A stretch of DNA of 64,000 nucleotides from positions 131,589,686 through 131,653,685 of the forward strand of contig OZ018328.1 of NCBI GenBank assembly GCA_963969495.1. The letters run 5' to 3'. The stretch is from Ceratothoa steindachneri. Lineage: Eukaryota; Arthropoda; Malacostraca; Isopoda; Cymothoidae. Below are positions 40,364 through 52,085 of the stretch, in pieces. Numbering within the stretch: position 1 is the stretch's first letter; the number at the start of each line of letters is the position of its first letter. A program made the translations under genes and the position numbers. A model generated the notes under the pieces. The model was given only the letters and a program-made list of their open reading frames with translations. It was not told the DNA's origin and did no database searches.

Positions 40364-41573
40364 TGTAGAAGGATCCCCTAGAATAATATTATTTCCCCAC
40401 CTCCTAAGATATTACTTTGGGAGAGAAAGCGAGCCGTTACTCACCCCCCCCCCTCCAATTTCAACCTTTTTGGACTTGCCACCTGGCCACTGAAAAAAAT
40501 CACACCGAGGCATGACGACGCTGAATTTTAAGGCTACCTCCCAGCTGTCTTAACCCCACCCCCCTTCGCCCCTCGGGCCGGGAGATTATTCATCTATTTT
40601 GTAGGTTCGCCGCGAACAGCTTTTATGGCTCTAGCCGCTGATCCCCGTCTCTTACGCTTCCCCGCAAGGAGACGCTCGGTTCTCACGGGTATATATGCAC
40701 TCTCCCCGGGATTACAGACAGATTTGGTTAAATGATACTTCTCCGAAAGGAGTTCGGTTCAACGAAGCTCTCTCCCGAGTAGTGTGAGTGACGGTCGCAA
40801 GCCATGGAAGAACTGGACATCACACCCGTATCTTCGGGTCAGGGAGAAGAGTCTCGTCAGGTAACATCAGCCTTTCACAACCGCCTTCGGATCAAGGATT
40901 GGAGAAGCCGTCCTCCGAAGTTCTTTTGGTGACCTCTTGAGGACAAGAGGCCCGATAGCTCGCTTAAGCCAAGTGTGGAGAAGTCATCTCCTCCATCACT
41001 TTGAATTTCGACCGGTGACCTCTTGAGGACAAGAGGCCCGATAGCTCGCTTAAGCCAAGTGTGGAGAAGTCATCTCCTCCATCACTTTGAATTTCGACCG
41101 GTGACCTCTTGAGGACAAGAGGCCCTATAGCTCGCTCGACCCGAGTTTGGATAAGTCACCTCCCCCTCCTTCGAATTTCGTCCGGTGACCTCTTGAGGAC
41201 AAGAGGCCCGCATCTCGCAAAACACAAGTTTCAAGAAAGTAGCCCCACCCGCTGCTGGTTTTCGGCTACCCCCATGAGTAATCAAGGTCACCAAGACCTC
41301 TCCCCAAGTTTGCCCCGCTTTACTCTCAAGGTTCAAAGGAACTAACTCGCTCACTACCCTAAATCTCCCATTATAACCATTCAATAACCCTGGTTATCTA
41401 ATTAGTGTTCTGAATCTAATTCCGTCTTATTCATGTACCTATATATATCCATATTTATTGTTGTGCCTTTTATTTAGTGTGTATTAAAATCTATTTTAGT
41501 CGTTGTGCTTGGAATATTCCTTGGTCATGCAGCCTCAGTTATCTATTCAAATCGCACTCTTAGAACAATAACA
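40364..41573 (+). repeat. 3' LTR of element 3 with 86-bp tandem repeats
   Basis: It starts TGTAGAAGGATCC right after the polypurine tract. GGGTATATATGCAC near 40,688 is a plausible core promoter. From 40,931 there are just over three tandem units of 84-86 bp (each starting GACCTCTTGAGGACAAGAGG, at 40,931, 41,017, 41,103 and 41,187). GACCTCTTGAGGAC is itself partly palindromic. The end is uncertain because no second LTR is available for comparison; the target duplication could not be tested. Confidence 0.7.
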
Positions 41574-41739
41574 GTTGTCGCCTTGCCTGGCCTACCTTAG
41601 AGCCTGTGTGCGCATATTACAGAACACTTGGCCATACTTCGACATGGTGATTATGTCTAAAGGAGGACTACTACCATATTACTATAGAATGGGACTGGTC
41701 TTTGAGTGGACTAAGTAGTCCTTGCCGGCTCCCTGTAAA

Positions 41740-42080
41740 TATGTAACTATAAGGTTCTTGTCCGACCTCATATGGAGTATGTGGTACAATTCTGGTCGCA
41801 TACATGTGAAAGGGCATCTCAACATATTAGTGTTTAAAATACTAAACTGGTTCAATAATATGAACTATAATTCAATATTTGAACCATATAACCGAATGCC
41901 TATTAGATATAACAGTTACAAACTAGTAGACTAAAGATCTAGCATTGCAATAGCAGAATTTCTTTCTTATCAAATAACAAAAACATGGAATAATATTATC
42001 TTGGAATGTCCTTTAAACTTTAAGCATTACTATCAATATGCTTATGAAATAGAATTGCTAAATATTACTTTAAAATATAA
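41740..42080 (+). pseudogene. CR1-like LINE C-terminal RT scrap
   Basis: 'LVRPHMEYVVQFWSH'-like coding across 41,740-41,810 (frames shift), followed by 'PYNRMPIRYNSYKL' and 'FLSYQITKTWNNII' near 41,890-42,000. This matches the C-terminal end of CR1-type RTs (VRPHLEY..QFWSP; FF..R....WN.LP). Short and decayed. Confidence 0.5.
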
Positions 42081-42189
42081 CACTGTTGTTAAATTAATTC
42101 TTTTTGCATATGCTATGTCTCTTTTAACTTTCCATCATCTGCGACTTCCACCCTTTCCATTCTCTATTGAATTAGCCTCGGGTGGATTA

Positions 42190-43800
42190 TAGAATCTTTG
42201 CTGGTTCGTACTTCTAGAGTAAAATAGATTAATGATAGGACCCATAAAATTAAAAACGCCCCCTACAAAGGTTGGCGGGCATTAAAGTCCTCTAGCAATA
42301 AAAAGGGAGAGGATAACCTTTCTAAAATGTTCAGTAGATCAGACTTGGTCATACCAAATTTGGGGAAAGGTAGAGAGAGAAACAGTTAAAAGGTTAGATA
42401 TAAAGACTCGTAAAGTTACTGCTAGAAGAGGTTTATGGAGGGGCAGGGGGGGGGGGCAGAATAGCGAGACGTTGATACTAAGATTGACATCGCCCCTTGT
42501 ACTGCATCCCCAACTGGAAGGGAAGAATTACAGGCTCGAAAATCAGGGGTATAAGGAAACAGACGAAGCCAAGTTTGTTCTCTTGCAGACAAACAACAGG
42601 TTAAACTTCATGTAATAAAATATTTCCACTTGGAAAGAACTCCCGGAATGTTTCACTCATTGTAAGTTTCACTGTTTGTAAGATCGAAATTATTGTCCTA
42701 TGATTGTAGACAACCAAAAAAATCAAAAAAATTAAGACGTAACAGAAAATTGAACGTCTGCCACCGAACATCATCGTGATGATGTTCGGTTGAGAGACCT
42801 CTACTACAATATATGTCATCACGAACCCAAATACGACGTGGCTCATCAAAAAGAGATTTCAAAATCTTCCAAATTGAAAACGTCAACTTTAGAAAGCAAA
42901 GTATCAGAATCCGATTTCACTACTAAGAAACGAGAATAATCAAACTCAGGGTCCACTTCGTTGGCATAAGGATCCCCGAACGGAGAAAACTGGACTGAAC
43001 TACTCTAAAACTCTTAATGCGAATATTATATTCGGAGGGGAAAACCACCAAAGAACAAAACAGGTGACAAATCGATATACAAACAGGGTAGATATCACTG
43101 GTCAGTCCGATCGAAGAACAAAGAGACGGATTGAATTAGAAAAGTAGGAGGACCAGTGCCCACCAAGAGGAAAAAAACTCGAAGGTAGATGGGACAGTGA
43201 GAAGAAATACATGAATAAAATGTTAAAACTAAAGTGAAATACACAATTACAATAACAAAAGATAAGATAAAAGCAGATAAGCAATGCGACATGTTGAACT
43301 ACCATTTCGTCACCGTCGCCGAAGCAAGGATGGGTTTCCCTCGACCCTAAAAATCAGGAGCCCCTACACAGACCCTCCCAAAACACTTGGTTTGTGAGGA
43401 GAGGGTGGAGACGAAAAGTTGAGACATTCCTGAGGATAAAGAACCATAGACAGACAAACAGAAATAGAAAACTTCCGACAAAGCTTAATTCTCTAAATGA
43501 GAATATAATAAGTACCCCTTTGTCGGTGTGGGGGTGGTAAATGGATAAAATTAAATCTACTGTTTGTTTTTTGCCGTTCAATCGATATATTTGAAGATAG
43601 AGTCCTACCCGGTAATAAATGATACTAGAAGCTACGACCATAGAAAGGGCTCAAAGTGTAGAAATGTCAGCTCAGCATTACCATTATATTTGCCATTTCT
43701 CAGGGGGAATTATTCACAATATGAAAATGTCTTCACCTTTTATAGTGACATGTAATTCTTTACAAATAAGAAAATGATTCATTATTTTCTCAAGGTTAAA
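42190..43800. other. Unassigned segment with a short palindrome
   Basis: No recognisable gene. Reverse frames of 60-95 codons at 42,601-43,641 have no motif. A G-run lies at about 42,445-42,455. A perfect 12-bp inverted repeat with 2-nt spacer (CCGAACATCATC/GATGATGTTCGG) is at 42,764-42,789. Confidence 0.4.
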
Positions 43801-43802
43801 AG

Positions 43803-43982
43803 AAAACAGGCAATAGCTTCGCCACTCCCACCTACAAGGGGAGCTTGCTCTTCGCTACTAAGATTAAAATGTAAAATCTAAAAAAGAGCAGCCATAGTTA
43901 CATTTTTATAAATTTTCTGAAATTCGTCAATTATAATAATTTTTAAAGGGAACTCTAAACTAAATTTCCCCTCTTTCAAAAT
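43803..43982 (+). repeat. Interspersed repeat A, copy 3
   Basis: The longest of the three copies: CAGGCAATAGCTTCGCC, then a CT-rich insert (CCACCTACAAGGGGAGCTTG) absent in copy 1, then AGCAGCCATAG, CAATTATAATAAT and CTCTAAACTAAATTTCCCC. Same strand as the others. Confidence 0.75.
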
Positions 43983-44104
43983 AAGGAAAAATGAAACACA
44001 AGGGATTTCGTCTCTTTTTCTAAGGCCAAACAAGGTTCAAACATACAAAGAAGAGAGAGATAGCAAACGGAATATAATAAGATAAACGTTTTTTCCTATT
44101 AGAG

Positions 44105-44235
44105 AAAGTAAAAAATAGGTGTGGTTCGAACTTATGTCGTTGAGCGCTCTAGCTTAGCGGCTAGCGCGATGGCTTGAAAAGCGAGGAGCGCTCTATGGCA
44201 TAGGTTCGAACCGCAACTATTTTTCACTTACTTTA
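44105..44235 (+). repeat. tRNA-like sequence inside a 45-bp inverted repeat
   Basis: GAGCGCTCTAGCTTAGCGGC TAGCGCG (written split) resembles a tRNA 5' half with A box; ATGGC-TTGAAAA-GCGAG resembles an anticodon arm (loop TTGAAAA, GAA); GGTTCGAACC is a B-box/T-loop. Acceptor and T stems pair poorly, so it is a pseudogene or SINE head rather than a working tRNA. The flanks AAGTAAAAAATAGGTGTGGT and, on the opposite strand, AAGTGAAAAATAGTTGCGGT form an inverted repeat of about 45 bp that includes TTCGAAC on both sides. Confidence 0.5.
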
Positions 44236-44739
44236 ACGAGTAAAAGTGTTGATATTGCATTAGTCAGTTGCTACCTCTGTCTTCCTTCTTTCTTAATCTA
44301 GATTTGGTCTTATAAAAGGACGAAGTCGCTCGAGTATCTTATTCCCTATGGATTATTGAGCATTTTCTTCGATATCAAAACACATTTCAAAATACGCCTG
44401 CGAATGGTATCATTTGCCAGTCAGAATTTGTCTATTTTTCTTTTCTGATTCGTCTGCGAACATTTTTTTAGTCCTTTTGCAAGCAGGCAAAAGAAGTGGT
44501 TTAAGCAAAGTATGAGACTTCATTTCTTGCGCAATTAGTTACGAGATCCCATTAGAAACAATTAGTGAATTTTCAGAAACCGTCGATCAAACTTGAAATT
44601 TCAACAGCAATCAGTTTCCTATAAATGGAGTTAAAGCGCTTCTTCGCCAATAAAAACTACCCATTATGCCCCATTAAGCACGAGGCTACCCATAATTTTT
44701 TCCAACCCCAAATTAGCACTTAATAGCGATGTGGTGCTA

Positions 44740-47230
44740 TACGAGTAGTATGGGTCACTGTACCGACGAGTCGGTGGTGTGACACCGACCCATTGGTCCG
44801 GTAACCCGGTTTACATCTTGGTCAAGACTCGCCAGGCAGACCACGGTGATACCCCTCTCCACCTGTCCTGTAATCGGTGTGAGGAAGAGCGAAACGCTGG
44901 TCTTCTGGTCACCCAGTCTTCGCGGACTCTTTGGCGCCTTCATTCCTCGCAATTTCCAGCAACCCAGTAGAAGATAATCTCGAAATCCAACAGGCTCGCG
45001 GGAACCCTGGCCTCACGGATCCCACGAACCAGGGTCATTGGGGATTCCAATGACTCACGAGTCCCCAAAGGCCTCAATCCGGTCTCCGAACTGGATACAA
45101 CGCGTTATCTCCCATACTGAGCGGTGTATTACAACTAGCTCGGCCGTGAAGACAGACAGAGGGCCTAGTAGAGCCCTACTGACTTAAAAAAAAGCGAAAC
45201 TGGGTTAAAGCAGAACCACTTCTGGGACTTGGACCCATTGGTGTAGCCGGAATGGATCCCGCGTGACACGAAGTGCGCTCCCAAAAGGTCGAACCAAATA
45301 CTCCCAGCTCTATGGAAGCTTTGGGAGAAGAGGTGTGGCGACAAATAGTCAAAGGTGGTGCCCACCAGGGTGGCGTCCTGGGCAGAACCAGAGGCGCCAT
45401 CGGCCCAAGGGCTACAAGTTCTCGAAAGAGTTTCCTAGCCATAAACCCAAAGGACTTAAGTTATGAAGGGCGTATCTAGGCGGCATGGGCACCCTCGAGA
45501 TCGGATGCAGATGCAGTGAGAAACGTTGGCGACCTAGGGATGCCTCGGACTCGTGGTAAACGCGCATAATGCACTGTGTACGGCGCAGAGCGAGTGGCAT
45601 CTTCCCCTCTTCGATAAGTAGGCTCTCAATGGGGACGTGCGGAAGGCTTCGGTCGCCAAGAGAAGACCGGTGTGGTGGATCAAAGTCCACCTTCAACAAT
45701 ATACGCTCGGTTGCGGATGCAAAAAGCTTTCATTCAAAATCAAGCTACGAATGAATAAAGGATCGGTAGAAAAGCAAAGCAGAAGCCCTTTTAACACCCC
45801 AAGTGCTGAACGTCACAGAACGAAGAATGTCTATGGCGTGGGTACAAGAGACCCTAAGGCTGCAAATGAGTATCCGAGATGAGCCCTCGGTCGAAAAAAG
45901 ACTAAGGAAAAGGTGCGAATCCACCACTTCCAGGCGAACGACATTTAAAAACAAGTCCGGGTCGGGGTGGAGCAGTGGATGGCAGCAGAATTGCAGCACC
46001 TTAGTCTTGGCTGAGGAAAGCCGAAACTTGTGCGTTTAGGCATATCGAGAGATCCGGTTCAATGACGTTTGGACTTGATGCTTTAGAGTTGAGATCAAGC
46101 CTGAACCAAAATAGACCGAAATATTGTCCACGTAGAGCGTAGCGACAACATCTTCCGGCAGCACCGAGGTGATGCGGTTGATCTTCAGGGCAAAGATTGT
46201 GACACTGAGGACACTTCACTGCAGGACACCCTTTTCCTGCTCCATTGAGCCGGATAGACCTAGCCCCACCCGTACACGCAATCAAATATTTCGGCCATAT
46301 CGTGTGGAGAGACTCCATTATACCGCATCGCATTGTGGCATTATCCAGATCGAAAAACAGCGTGGCGTAGTGCTGTCTACGAAGGAAGTCACAACAGACG
46401 GCATTTTCCAGTTGTAGCAGAGCATTCTACGTTGAGTGAAACTTGCGGAAGCTGTACTGTGCAGAAAAAAGGTGGCCTCTGATGTACAGGAAAAAGACTA
46501 GTCTAACATTCACCAATTTCTTCATCAACTTGCACACGGAGGAGGTTAGGGATTAGACGGAAACCGACTTAGGGTAGAGTGATCTCTCCCCTGTTTGCAA
46601 AAAGAGCGCATATTAGCCATTTGCCAGGAATGCGGGGGGGGGGGGGTACCCTCTTTCCAGATCCATTGAACAATCTAATAGAAAAGCCACGCCTCGCTCA
46701 ACTAAGTGTCGAAGCATGGCATACGTCCAGACTAGAGGCGGTGTCCGGGGCTCGAAGCGCGCGAATCAGTCAATGTAAACCTGTCGTTAAAAGATTCTCC
46801 GTCTCTGGAGAAACGTGCATTGAATGCTTGTGGAGCAGAGCAGCATCCCAGCTAGAGAATGGGGAGAAAGGGGTCACATGCTTCGAAATATACCGGAACC
46901 TAGCCCTAGCCTGACGAAATTCACCGACAGTGAAATCGTTCGGGCGGCGTTTATAGCGCATGTAGGCATAACGCTTCTGTTTGCGGGCCATTTCACGCTC
47001 GGCTGACCACCATGGAAGTGTTCGGCGTGCAAAACGGAGAGACCTTCTACGAATAGTAGTTAGGCCCACGGCGATGCATTTGCCAGAGAAGAACTAAACG
47101 GCCTCTTTCACCGAGCTAAACTCCTGGGTCAGTAAAATCAGTAATTTCCTCAAATGAGGACCACCGTTCACGCGCAAAGCATCAATGATGGAGGGGGTGC
47201 TTTCAGGATGCATCAGTCAAGAAAATTATA
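44740..47230 (-). pseudogene. Jockey/I-like LINE ORF2 remnant with RNase H-like part
   Basis: Reverse frames in order: EN-RT linker 'RRTLPWWSAEREMARKQKRY' and 'FRQARARFRYISK' (47,010-46,870); 'GHLFSAQYSFRKFHST' and 'HYATLFFDLDNATM' (near 46,480-46,330; motif A); 'VLPEDVVATLYVDNISVYF' (46,190-46,130; motif C with DD changed to DN); 'LLHPDPDLFLNVVRLE' (45,980-45,930); 'PIESLLIEEGKMPLALRRTQ' (45,635-45,575); then RNase H-like 'IYTNGSKSQKWFCFN' (about 45,250-45,205; usual YTDGS has Asn) and 'VFTAELVVIHRS' (near 45,150). Numerous frameshifts. A C-terminal tail may extend to 44,755. Clade placement is by motif style. Confidence 0.75.
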
Positions 47231-48360
47231 TTTGAATGGAAAGTGATGTCTACCATGATCTCCCAAAGCCTTGGGAGGTTAAGAGAAAAGTCTTCATATG
47301 ATCAGGAAATTCTTGGAGGGATTTGGAGACGCCGTCACCCTTTTAATTTTGTGACCTCTGCCCCGGTAGACCAAAAAGTAGCTAGTCGGAAGTCGCTCGG
47401 ACGTCGTGCAGACAACCTCAATTGGAACAGACACTTATAACTTCCCAAGTCCCACTTTTCCTATTTTGCTTAGGTATAAATCCTCGGTTTTTCTCTTCCA
47501 TCTTGTTTCTAATTTTCGTGCTAGTGATTCAAACCAAGTCACAGTAGGGTATTACTAAGACACCTCGGGGAAGTGAGGTATGTTTTTATTTCAAACTCAT
47601 TTACGATAATACTGTTTATAAGTATCTCTGATTCAAACGTTAAAACACAATCCAAACTTATTCAAACTAACAAAATCTTTCACTCTCTTCAAACCCATCT
47701 TTTTTTTCTCTCTCTCTCGATTTAAGCAACTAATCTAAACTGATAAGTACAAGCAGCGGGCTAAAGATCGCTTTTGAGAAACTCTGAAAAATTAAAATTA
47801 CTTTTTAGATTCATAAGTTAAACAACCAATTATCGTACCTTTATTCTGCTTAAGATTTTTGTCTAATTTACTATCAAATCAACCAGCTCGCTAGTTCGGC
47901 TTTTCATTTAAAGGAGCAAGAAGTGACAAACAATTATCGGTAATCTTCTTGTTTTAATGATACTGACACCATTCTCCTTTCCATCATCACATATCCTCCT
48001 CACATTCCATACACAATCGATTCATATACTAACGCGGATTAAGTGGCTTGACAGGACAGTGTCCATGACAGCACGCTCAGTACCGCGAGTGCTTGTGGCG
48101 TTACCAAGATAAAGCCTCCGGGTGTACGGCTTCCAAGGCTAGCAAACCCATATCGGGGTTTAGTTGCCTTATACGACACGGACAGATGACGGTAAGGGGT
48201 TTAGTCCCCTCTCATGTACAGACAAATTGACTTTTTATATCTTTGCCCTGTTGTTCTGACAATCTTTAAAAATAACTTGTATTTTCCCCTTTTAAATGTG
48301 GTTAGTTTTAAAATGTTTGTGTAAATTAGTGGGAAGCATCGTTTGACATTTGATATCCAC
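47231..48360. other. Unassigned segment
   Basis: No recognisable gene. 48,010-48,240 is GC-richer than its surroundings and has a small hairpin (AGGGG...CCCCT near 48,196-48,212), but I cannot name it. The rest is AT-rich with CT runs near 47,700-47,720. Confidence 0.4.
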
Positions 48361-48369
48361 ATGCCACAC

Positions 48370-48500
48370 AGTGCGGAAGGATGATGGATATGGTTTGCTT
48401 GAGTATGTGCAAAGAAGGATGATTCATGGATTGAGGGATTTATCTTATGGTGAAAGACTTATGAGACTAAATCTTCATATGTAGTTTACAAGGAGTAACA
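48370..48500 (+). pseudogene. CR1-like LINE C-terminal RT scrap, forward
   Basis: 'YGLLEYVQRRMIHGLRDLSY' followed by 'GERLMRLNLHM' is the LLE.VQRR.TK...LSY.ERL..LNL block near the end of CR1-type RT. It is the same block as 6,797-6,690 on the other strand. Isolated fragment. Confidence 0.7.
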
Positions 48501-48539
48501 AGGAAAGAAAGTACCTTAGAAGACCTTACGGTCCATTCA

Positions 48540-48897
48540 ATGAGGGTACCTTTGGACTAGCAGTCGAGCGGGCACATCTCTGCTCAAATGCTTTACGTCC
48601 TTAAACGGCCACTTTTCAAGACCCTGTCTAGTCTTGACTTGAATTGGTCAACAGATTCACTGTTGACAACTTTCACTGGAAGTTCGTTCTAACTACCGCA
48701 GATACTGTACGTGAAAGATTTTTCACACAGATCGCGGTTGTAACACTTCAGTTCAAGTTTAAAGCCGTGGTTTCTTGTTCTGCTCTCAGCAAGTGTGGAA
48801 ATATCCCTGTAGTCAACATTGTCGAACCCTCGAAGTATTTTGAAAACTTCGATGAGCTGACCACGCAGTCTAGGGGAGAAGAGTCCGAGGGAATTTG
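48540..48897 (-). pseudogene. LINE C-terminal RT scrap, reverse
   Basis: The reverse strand reads 'LRGQLIEVFKILRGFDNVDY', 'TLAESRTRNHGFKLELK', 'LCEKSFTYSICGS', then 'NELPVKVVNSESVDQFKSRL'. This is the terminal LINE RT block (RGDLIEVFKIL.GFD; R.HG.KL; WN.LP..VV...SV..FKSRLD). It sits tail to tail with the forward fragment at 48,370-48,500. Confidence 0.75.
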
Positions 48898-49670
48898 ATT
48901 GAGGTCGTGGCTAAATTTCGGAAAATGCCCGCCATCGATTTTTGTGGGCGCTTTGTTATAAATATAGAGTTAGTGATGCATTTTTTAAAAAAAATCCGGA
49001 AATGTTATATAGTATATCACAGATATACTCTATATAGCACTTTCACTACTTAATGTGGGCAAATTTCTAATTATTATGTTATGACGAAAAATAGATTGGC
49101 GGCCATCTTGGGAGCCACATTCTTGGTTGGAATCACATCATATTGTATTATATATCATTTTGAAGTTATTTTTTTCTAAATTAAAATATAATATGGACAT
49201 TTCATATTAATCAATTTTAAAGAAAATATAATTGATTTAAATACCATTCTGGGGCGAGCTTATATGTCTGAAGTTAAGCAACATGGTATAAAAACTAGAG
49301 GCCTCTGAATTCGAATCTAATGATAGGCTTTCGAATTAGGAATACTACGAGTTTATCTATAAATATCGGGGGGGCACAATTAAGTGGAGGTATGCCCCCC
49401 CCCATTTCGAAATTACCTTAAAAATTATATATAATACAAAATGATGCGATTGCAATAACCTAACACACACCCCCCTTTCCCGCCCACTTTTGGGGAATTT
49501 GCCCAGGAAAAAAAAGGTTTCTAAATTTTTAAAAACACACTTGTTTTTAAGCACAATTAAATATGAATTATTAAAAAAAATCGAGGGTGGGTATTTTCCA
49601 AAATTTAGCTGAGGTCTTCAAGTGAAGAAAAGGTTATATACTCTTAAGTGAGACAGAGGTAAGGTTCCAT
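48898..49670. other. AT-rich unassigned segment
   Basis: No gene recognised. A 15-nt match to the internal promoter of 5S rRNA (CTGAAGTTAAGCAAC, 49,268-49,282) occurs, but the rest does not align with 5S. G- and C-runs occur at 49,371-49,401. Confidence 0.4.
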
Positions 49671-49679
49671 TTTTAGTTA

Positions 49680-50095
49680 AAATGATAGGACACGTAGCAA
49701 TGAGTTTAAGCTGGACAAGTTTAGGTTTAGAAAAGAAATTGGTGTTGATGTGCTCCCTTCTAACCTTGCAACTATGGTTATGGCGCCAATGGCCCTCACT
49801 AGGTAGATGGGGCACACGGTAAAGGTGATCAGGCAGTCGGCGCAACGGAATCCTTCTTGGTGAGAAAAGACTGCCTGGTAGTTTGGTAGGCGGTGCAATC
49901 TGACGTTGCATGGTGATTCTTGCAGGGGTTTCGATCGTAGTAGAAGGGCGTGTGACCCCCTAAGTGGTCACAGCCACTCGACGTAATGCTTCGTGCGGTC
50001 CTCAGTGGCGACAACACCTGGAGTGTTTGCTTGCTCGTCTTTGATGAAGACCGGGTAGGACGCAGTGGCGGAGAGCAAAGGGGGCTGTAAGACCT
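49680..50095 (-). pseudogene. Possible 3' end of an I/Jockey-type LINE
   Basis: The reverse frame at 49,898-49,677 contains 'EGFRCADCLITFTVCPIYLV', resembling the C-x2-C...TV.HI.VEC block seen at 9,066-9,565. The remaining codons are not recognisable. Confidence 0.4.
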
Positions 50096-50724
50096 TTAGC
50101 TTTATTCAAAATACAAGATTTGCTCAGATTGTCTTCTGAGCAATACGATACTACTTAGGAGGAGCTATTGACTAATTTAATGGGAGTGTCCCAATCCTAT
50201 ATTACGCGGGAGTTTGCAAAGTTTTTTTAAGTGAGTTTACCAATACTAACCTAAGAAAGGCAGGTCACTTTCCAGCACTGCCTGTTTATTTGCCAGTTTT
50301 ACGACCAGTGGGCGGGCATACACTTTTCCTAACCTAGCTTAATTAAAAAGTGGGTGCCACCGGAAACGTATGACGTCAAGCAGAAAAGGATTTTGAACGT
50401 ATAACAGATCCCTAAGCATTTTTTTTTCAGCAGTGTTTTAGTCTGCTTACATGGCATGATTTCTGCTGTGATATCATTGATAGTTGAGAAAATCAATTAG
50501 ATAATTTGGTCAACAAATGAGAGAGTTTGATACAAAGAACAGCCGAGGTTTGAAAAAAAATGTAAACTTTGTGAATTGCTAAGAATTTAATTCGCATTTA
50601 TTTATCTATCTATTATCTAGCGATTTATTTGTCTATCTAATTATATGCAAATGTACGTTTCTTAAGTATGAAAGTGAGAGGCGGGCTTCCCGTTTCATCT
50701 AACTATGTTATAGTTACTTTGTTG
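50096..50724. other. Unassigned segment
   Basis: No coding similarity or repeat structure recognised; AT-rich from 50,480, with TATTTATCTATCTATTATCT near 50,600. Confidence 0.4.
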
Positions 50725-50930
50725 TTTAGGCACTTAACATTGGTAGAAATTGGTTTACAAATAGAGTGGTAGATGAATGTAATAGGCTCACTAGTCATGT
50801 GATAGAAGCGTCCTACCTGTATAATTTTAAGAATATATTTATGGATGAGGATGCTAGATGGGCCTGAACTGGGTGAAGGGAAGATTAGCCTTTTACAAAC
50901 TCCTTATTTCCTTATGTTCTTATTTCGTGC
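50725..50930 (+). pseudogene. LINE C-terminal scrap, forward
   Basis: Forward codons read 'NWFTNRVVDECNRLTSHVIE' and 'ASYLYNFKNIFMDEDARW', the terminal LINE RT block (FF.NRVV..WN.L...V..A....FK..LD). The stop follows, then the 3' UTR-like 'TATTTCCTTATGTTCTTATT'. RT proper is missing. Confidence 0.6.
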
Positions 50931-51102
50931 CCAGGTAAAGTCTAAGCTCAAGTACTCGTAATTTGTTCGTATTTGCGATTAGGCCGAATCTTAGCTTCTT
51001 AATGTATCTATTTCTAACTCACTTTAGCTCACTTTCGGTGCAAGATTCATCACTGGTAAGTTTCTTCAGAAGGTTTATCCGTTGGGTAGGTGTAAATTTG
51101 TT

Positions 51103-51896
51103 GGTAACACTTCAGATTCGGGGCGCACGGTAGATGGCGCTGTTAGTCGGCTACAATTTTGGGCTACAGCATATCTCTCATGACGTCAGATGTGAACAAT
51201 ATCGGCGTAATATTTTTTTGTATATGAGTATATACTGGGGGGCTGCGCCCCCAGCCCCCCCCTCCAATTGATTGAAACTCAGGATCATCGCAGGGTGGTC
51301 CCCCTGCAGTAATATCTCCCCCACGAGCAGTCCCCTTGAATTTACTGGGTTCCCCCCCCCCACCACCACCACACACACACAGCTTTTTACTGGCAGAAAA
51401 ACCTAACCTAATAACAAACAATTCTTACTTTATAGGTTTCTTGATTAGTTTATGCGCCTTTAGATAATCTAAAAGTTTTTCGCGATCATACAAAGTAAAG
51501 CCGAGTTCGAATAACAAAGAAGCACGTGGAAAGCCCGAAAACACAATGACGAAAGAAAAACATTTACAAAACGAGTCCTATTTATAAGCTACGATGTTGC
51601 CAGTAAGAAGCTGTTATCGTTCGCAGTAAACAAAAAATACGGAAACAAAACAAAAAACAATAAAAGACATCAAGAAACCTTACCTAACTTAGAAAAAAAC
51701 TATAAACGAGCAGAGCGCAGATATTTAGTAAATAATAGACTAAAAGTTACAAATCCCCAAAAGAACAAAAAAAATATAACGCAGTGATTGTCACATCTGA
51801 CGCTACCGTCTGACGTCATAAGAGATATGCTGTAGCCCAAAATTGTAGCCGACTAACAGCGCCATCTACCGTGCGCCTCGAATCTGAAGTATTACC
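51103..51896. mobile_element. 794-bp non-autonomous DNA element with about 90-bp TIRs and 8-bp target duplication
   Basis: The left end GGTAACACTTCAGATTCG and the inverted right end GGTAATACTTCAGATTCG begin terminal inverted repeats of about 90 bp that also share CACGGTAGATGGCGCTG and CTACAGCATATCTC. AATTTGTT occurs directly on both sides (51,095-51,102; 51,897-51,904). The interior holds a GC-rich hairpin (CTGGGGGGCTGCGCCCCCAG near 51,235), (CCA)n(CA)n near 51,360-51,380, and no transposase. The 8-bp duplication suits hAT, P or related superfamilies, but the GGTAA ends do not decide between them. Confidence 0.85.
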
Positions 51897-52085
51897 AATT
51901 TGTTCAGAAATTTATCCGTTGTCCGTGTGTTTGTATGAAAAGTTATTGACACAATTTATAATTATTTTAGGTTTAAAATGTGAGATAATTGTTTCATTAA
52001 AAATAAACACGCGATAGGAGCATTCAGCTGACGAGAAGGGGAGACAAAAGGTTAGGTTTTTTCAACACAACGTATCGTAATTCAA

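Larger units (their letters stand above)
35259..41573 (+). mobile_element. Ty3/gypsy-type 'element 3' with gag-PR-INT-RT-RH order (Gmr1-like); 5' LTR missing
   Basis: The forward internal region runs PBS (35,259), gag, zinc knuckle and protease (36,666-37,160), integrase (37,399-38,570), RT (38,585-39,600), RNase H (39,620-40,110), polypurine tract and one LTR (from 40,364). The RT and RNase H are of gypsy type, yet integrase precedes RT. Known gypsy elements mostly have PR-RT-RH-INT; the Gmr1 group is the described exception with integrase upstream. Several frameshifts and stops, and altered catalytic residues, make this copy inactive. The 5' LTR is replaced by the microsatellite at 35,185-35,250. 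The LTR's 3' end is uncertain: 41,573 is the first plausible ACA end. Confidence 0.85.

Noticed and set aside
48010..48240. GC-rich block as a possible structured RNA or SINE
   Set aside because: Only a small hairpin is seen, without A/B boxes or a second copy in the window.
49268..49282. 5S rRNA match CTGAAGTTAAGCAAC
   Set aside because: Only 15 nt match the internal promoter; the preceding and following bases do not follow 5S structure, so neither a gene nor a 5S-derived SINE is supported.
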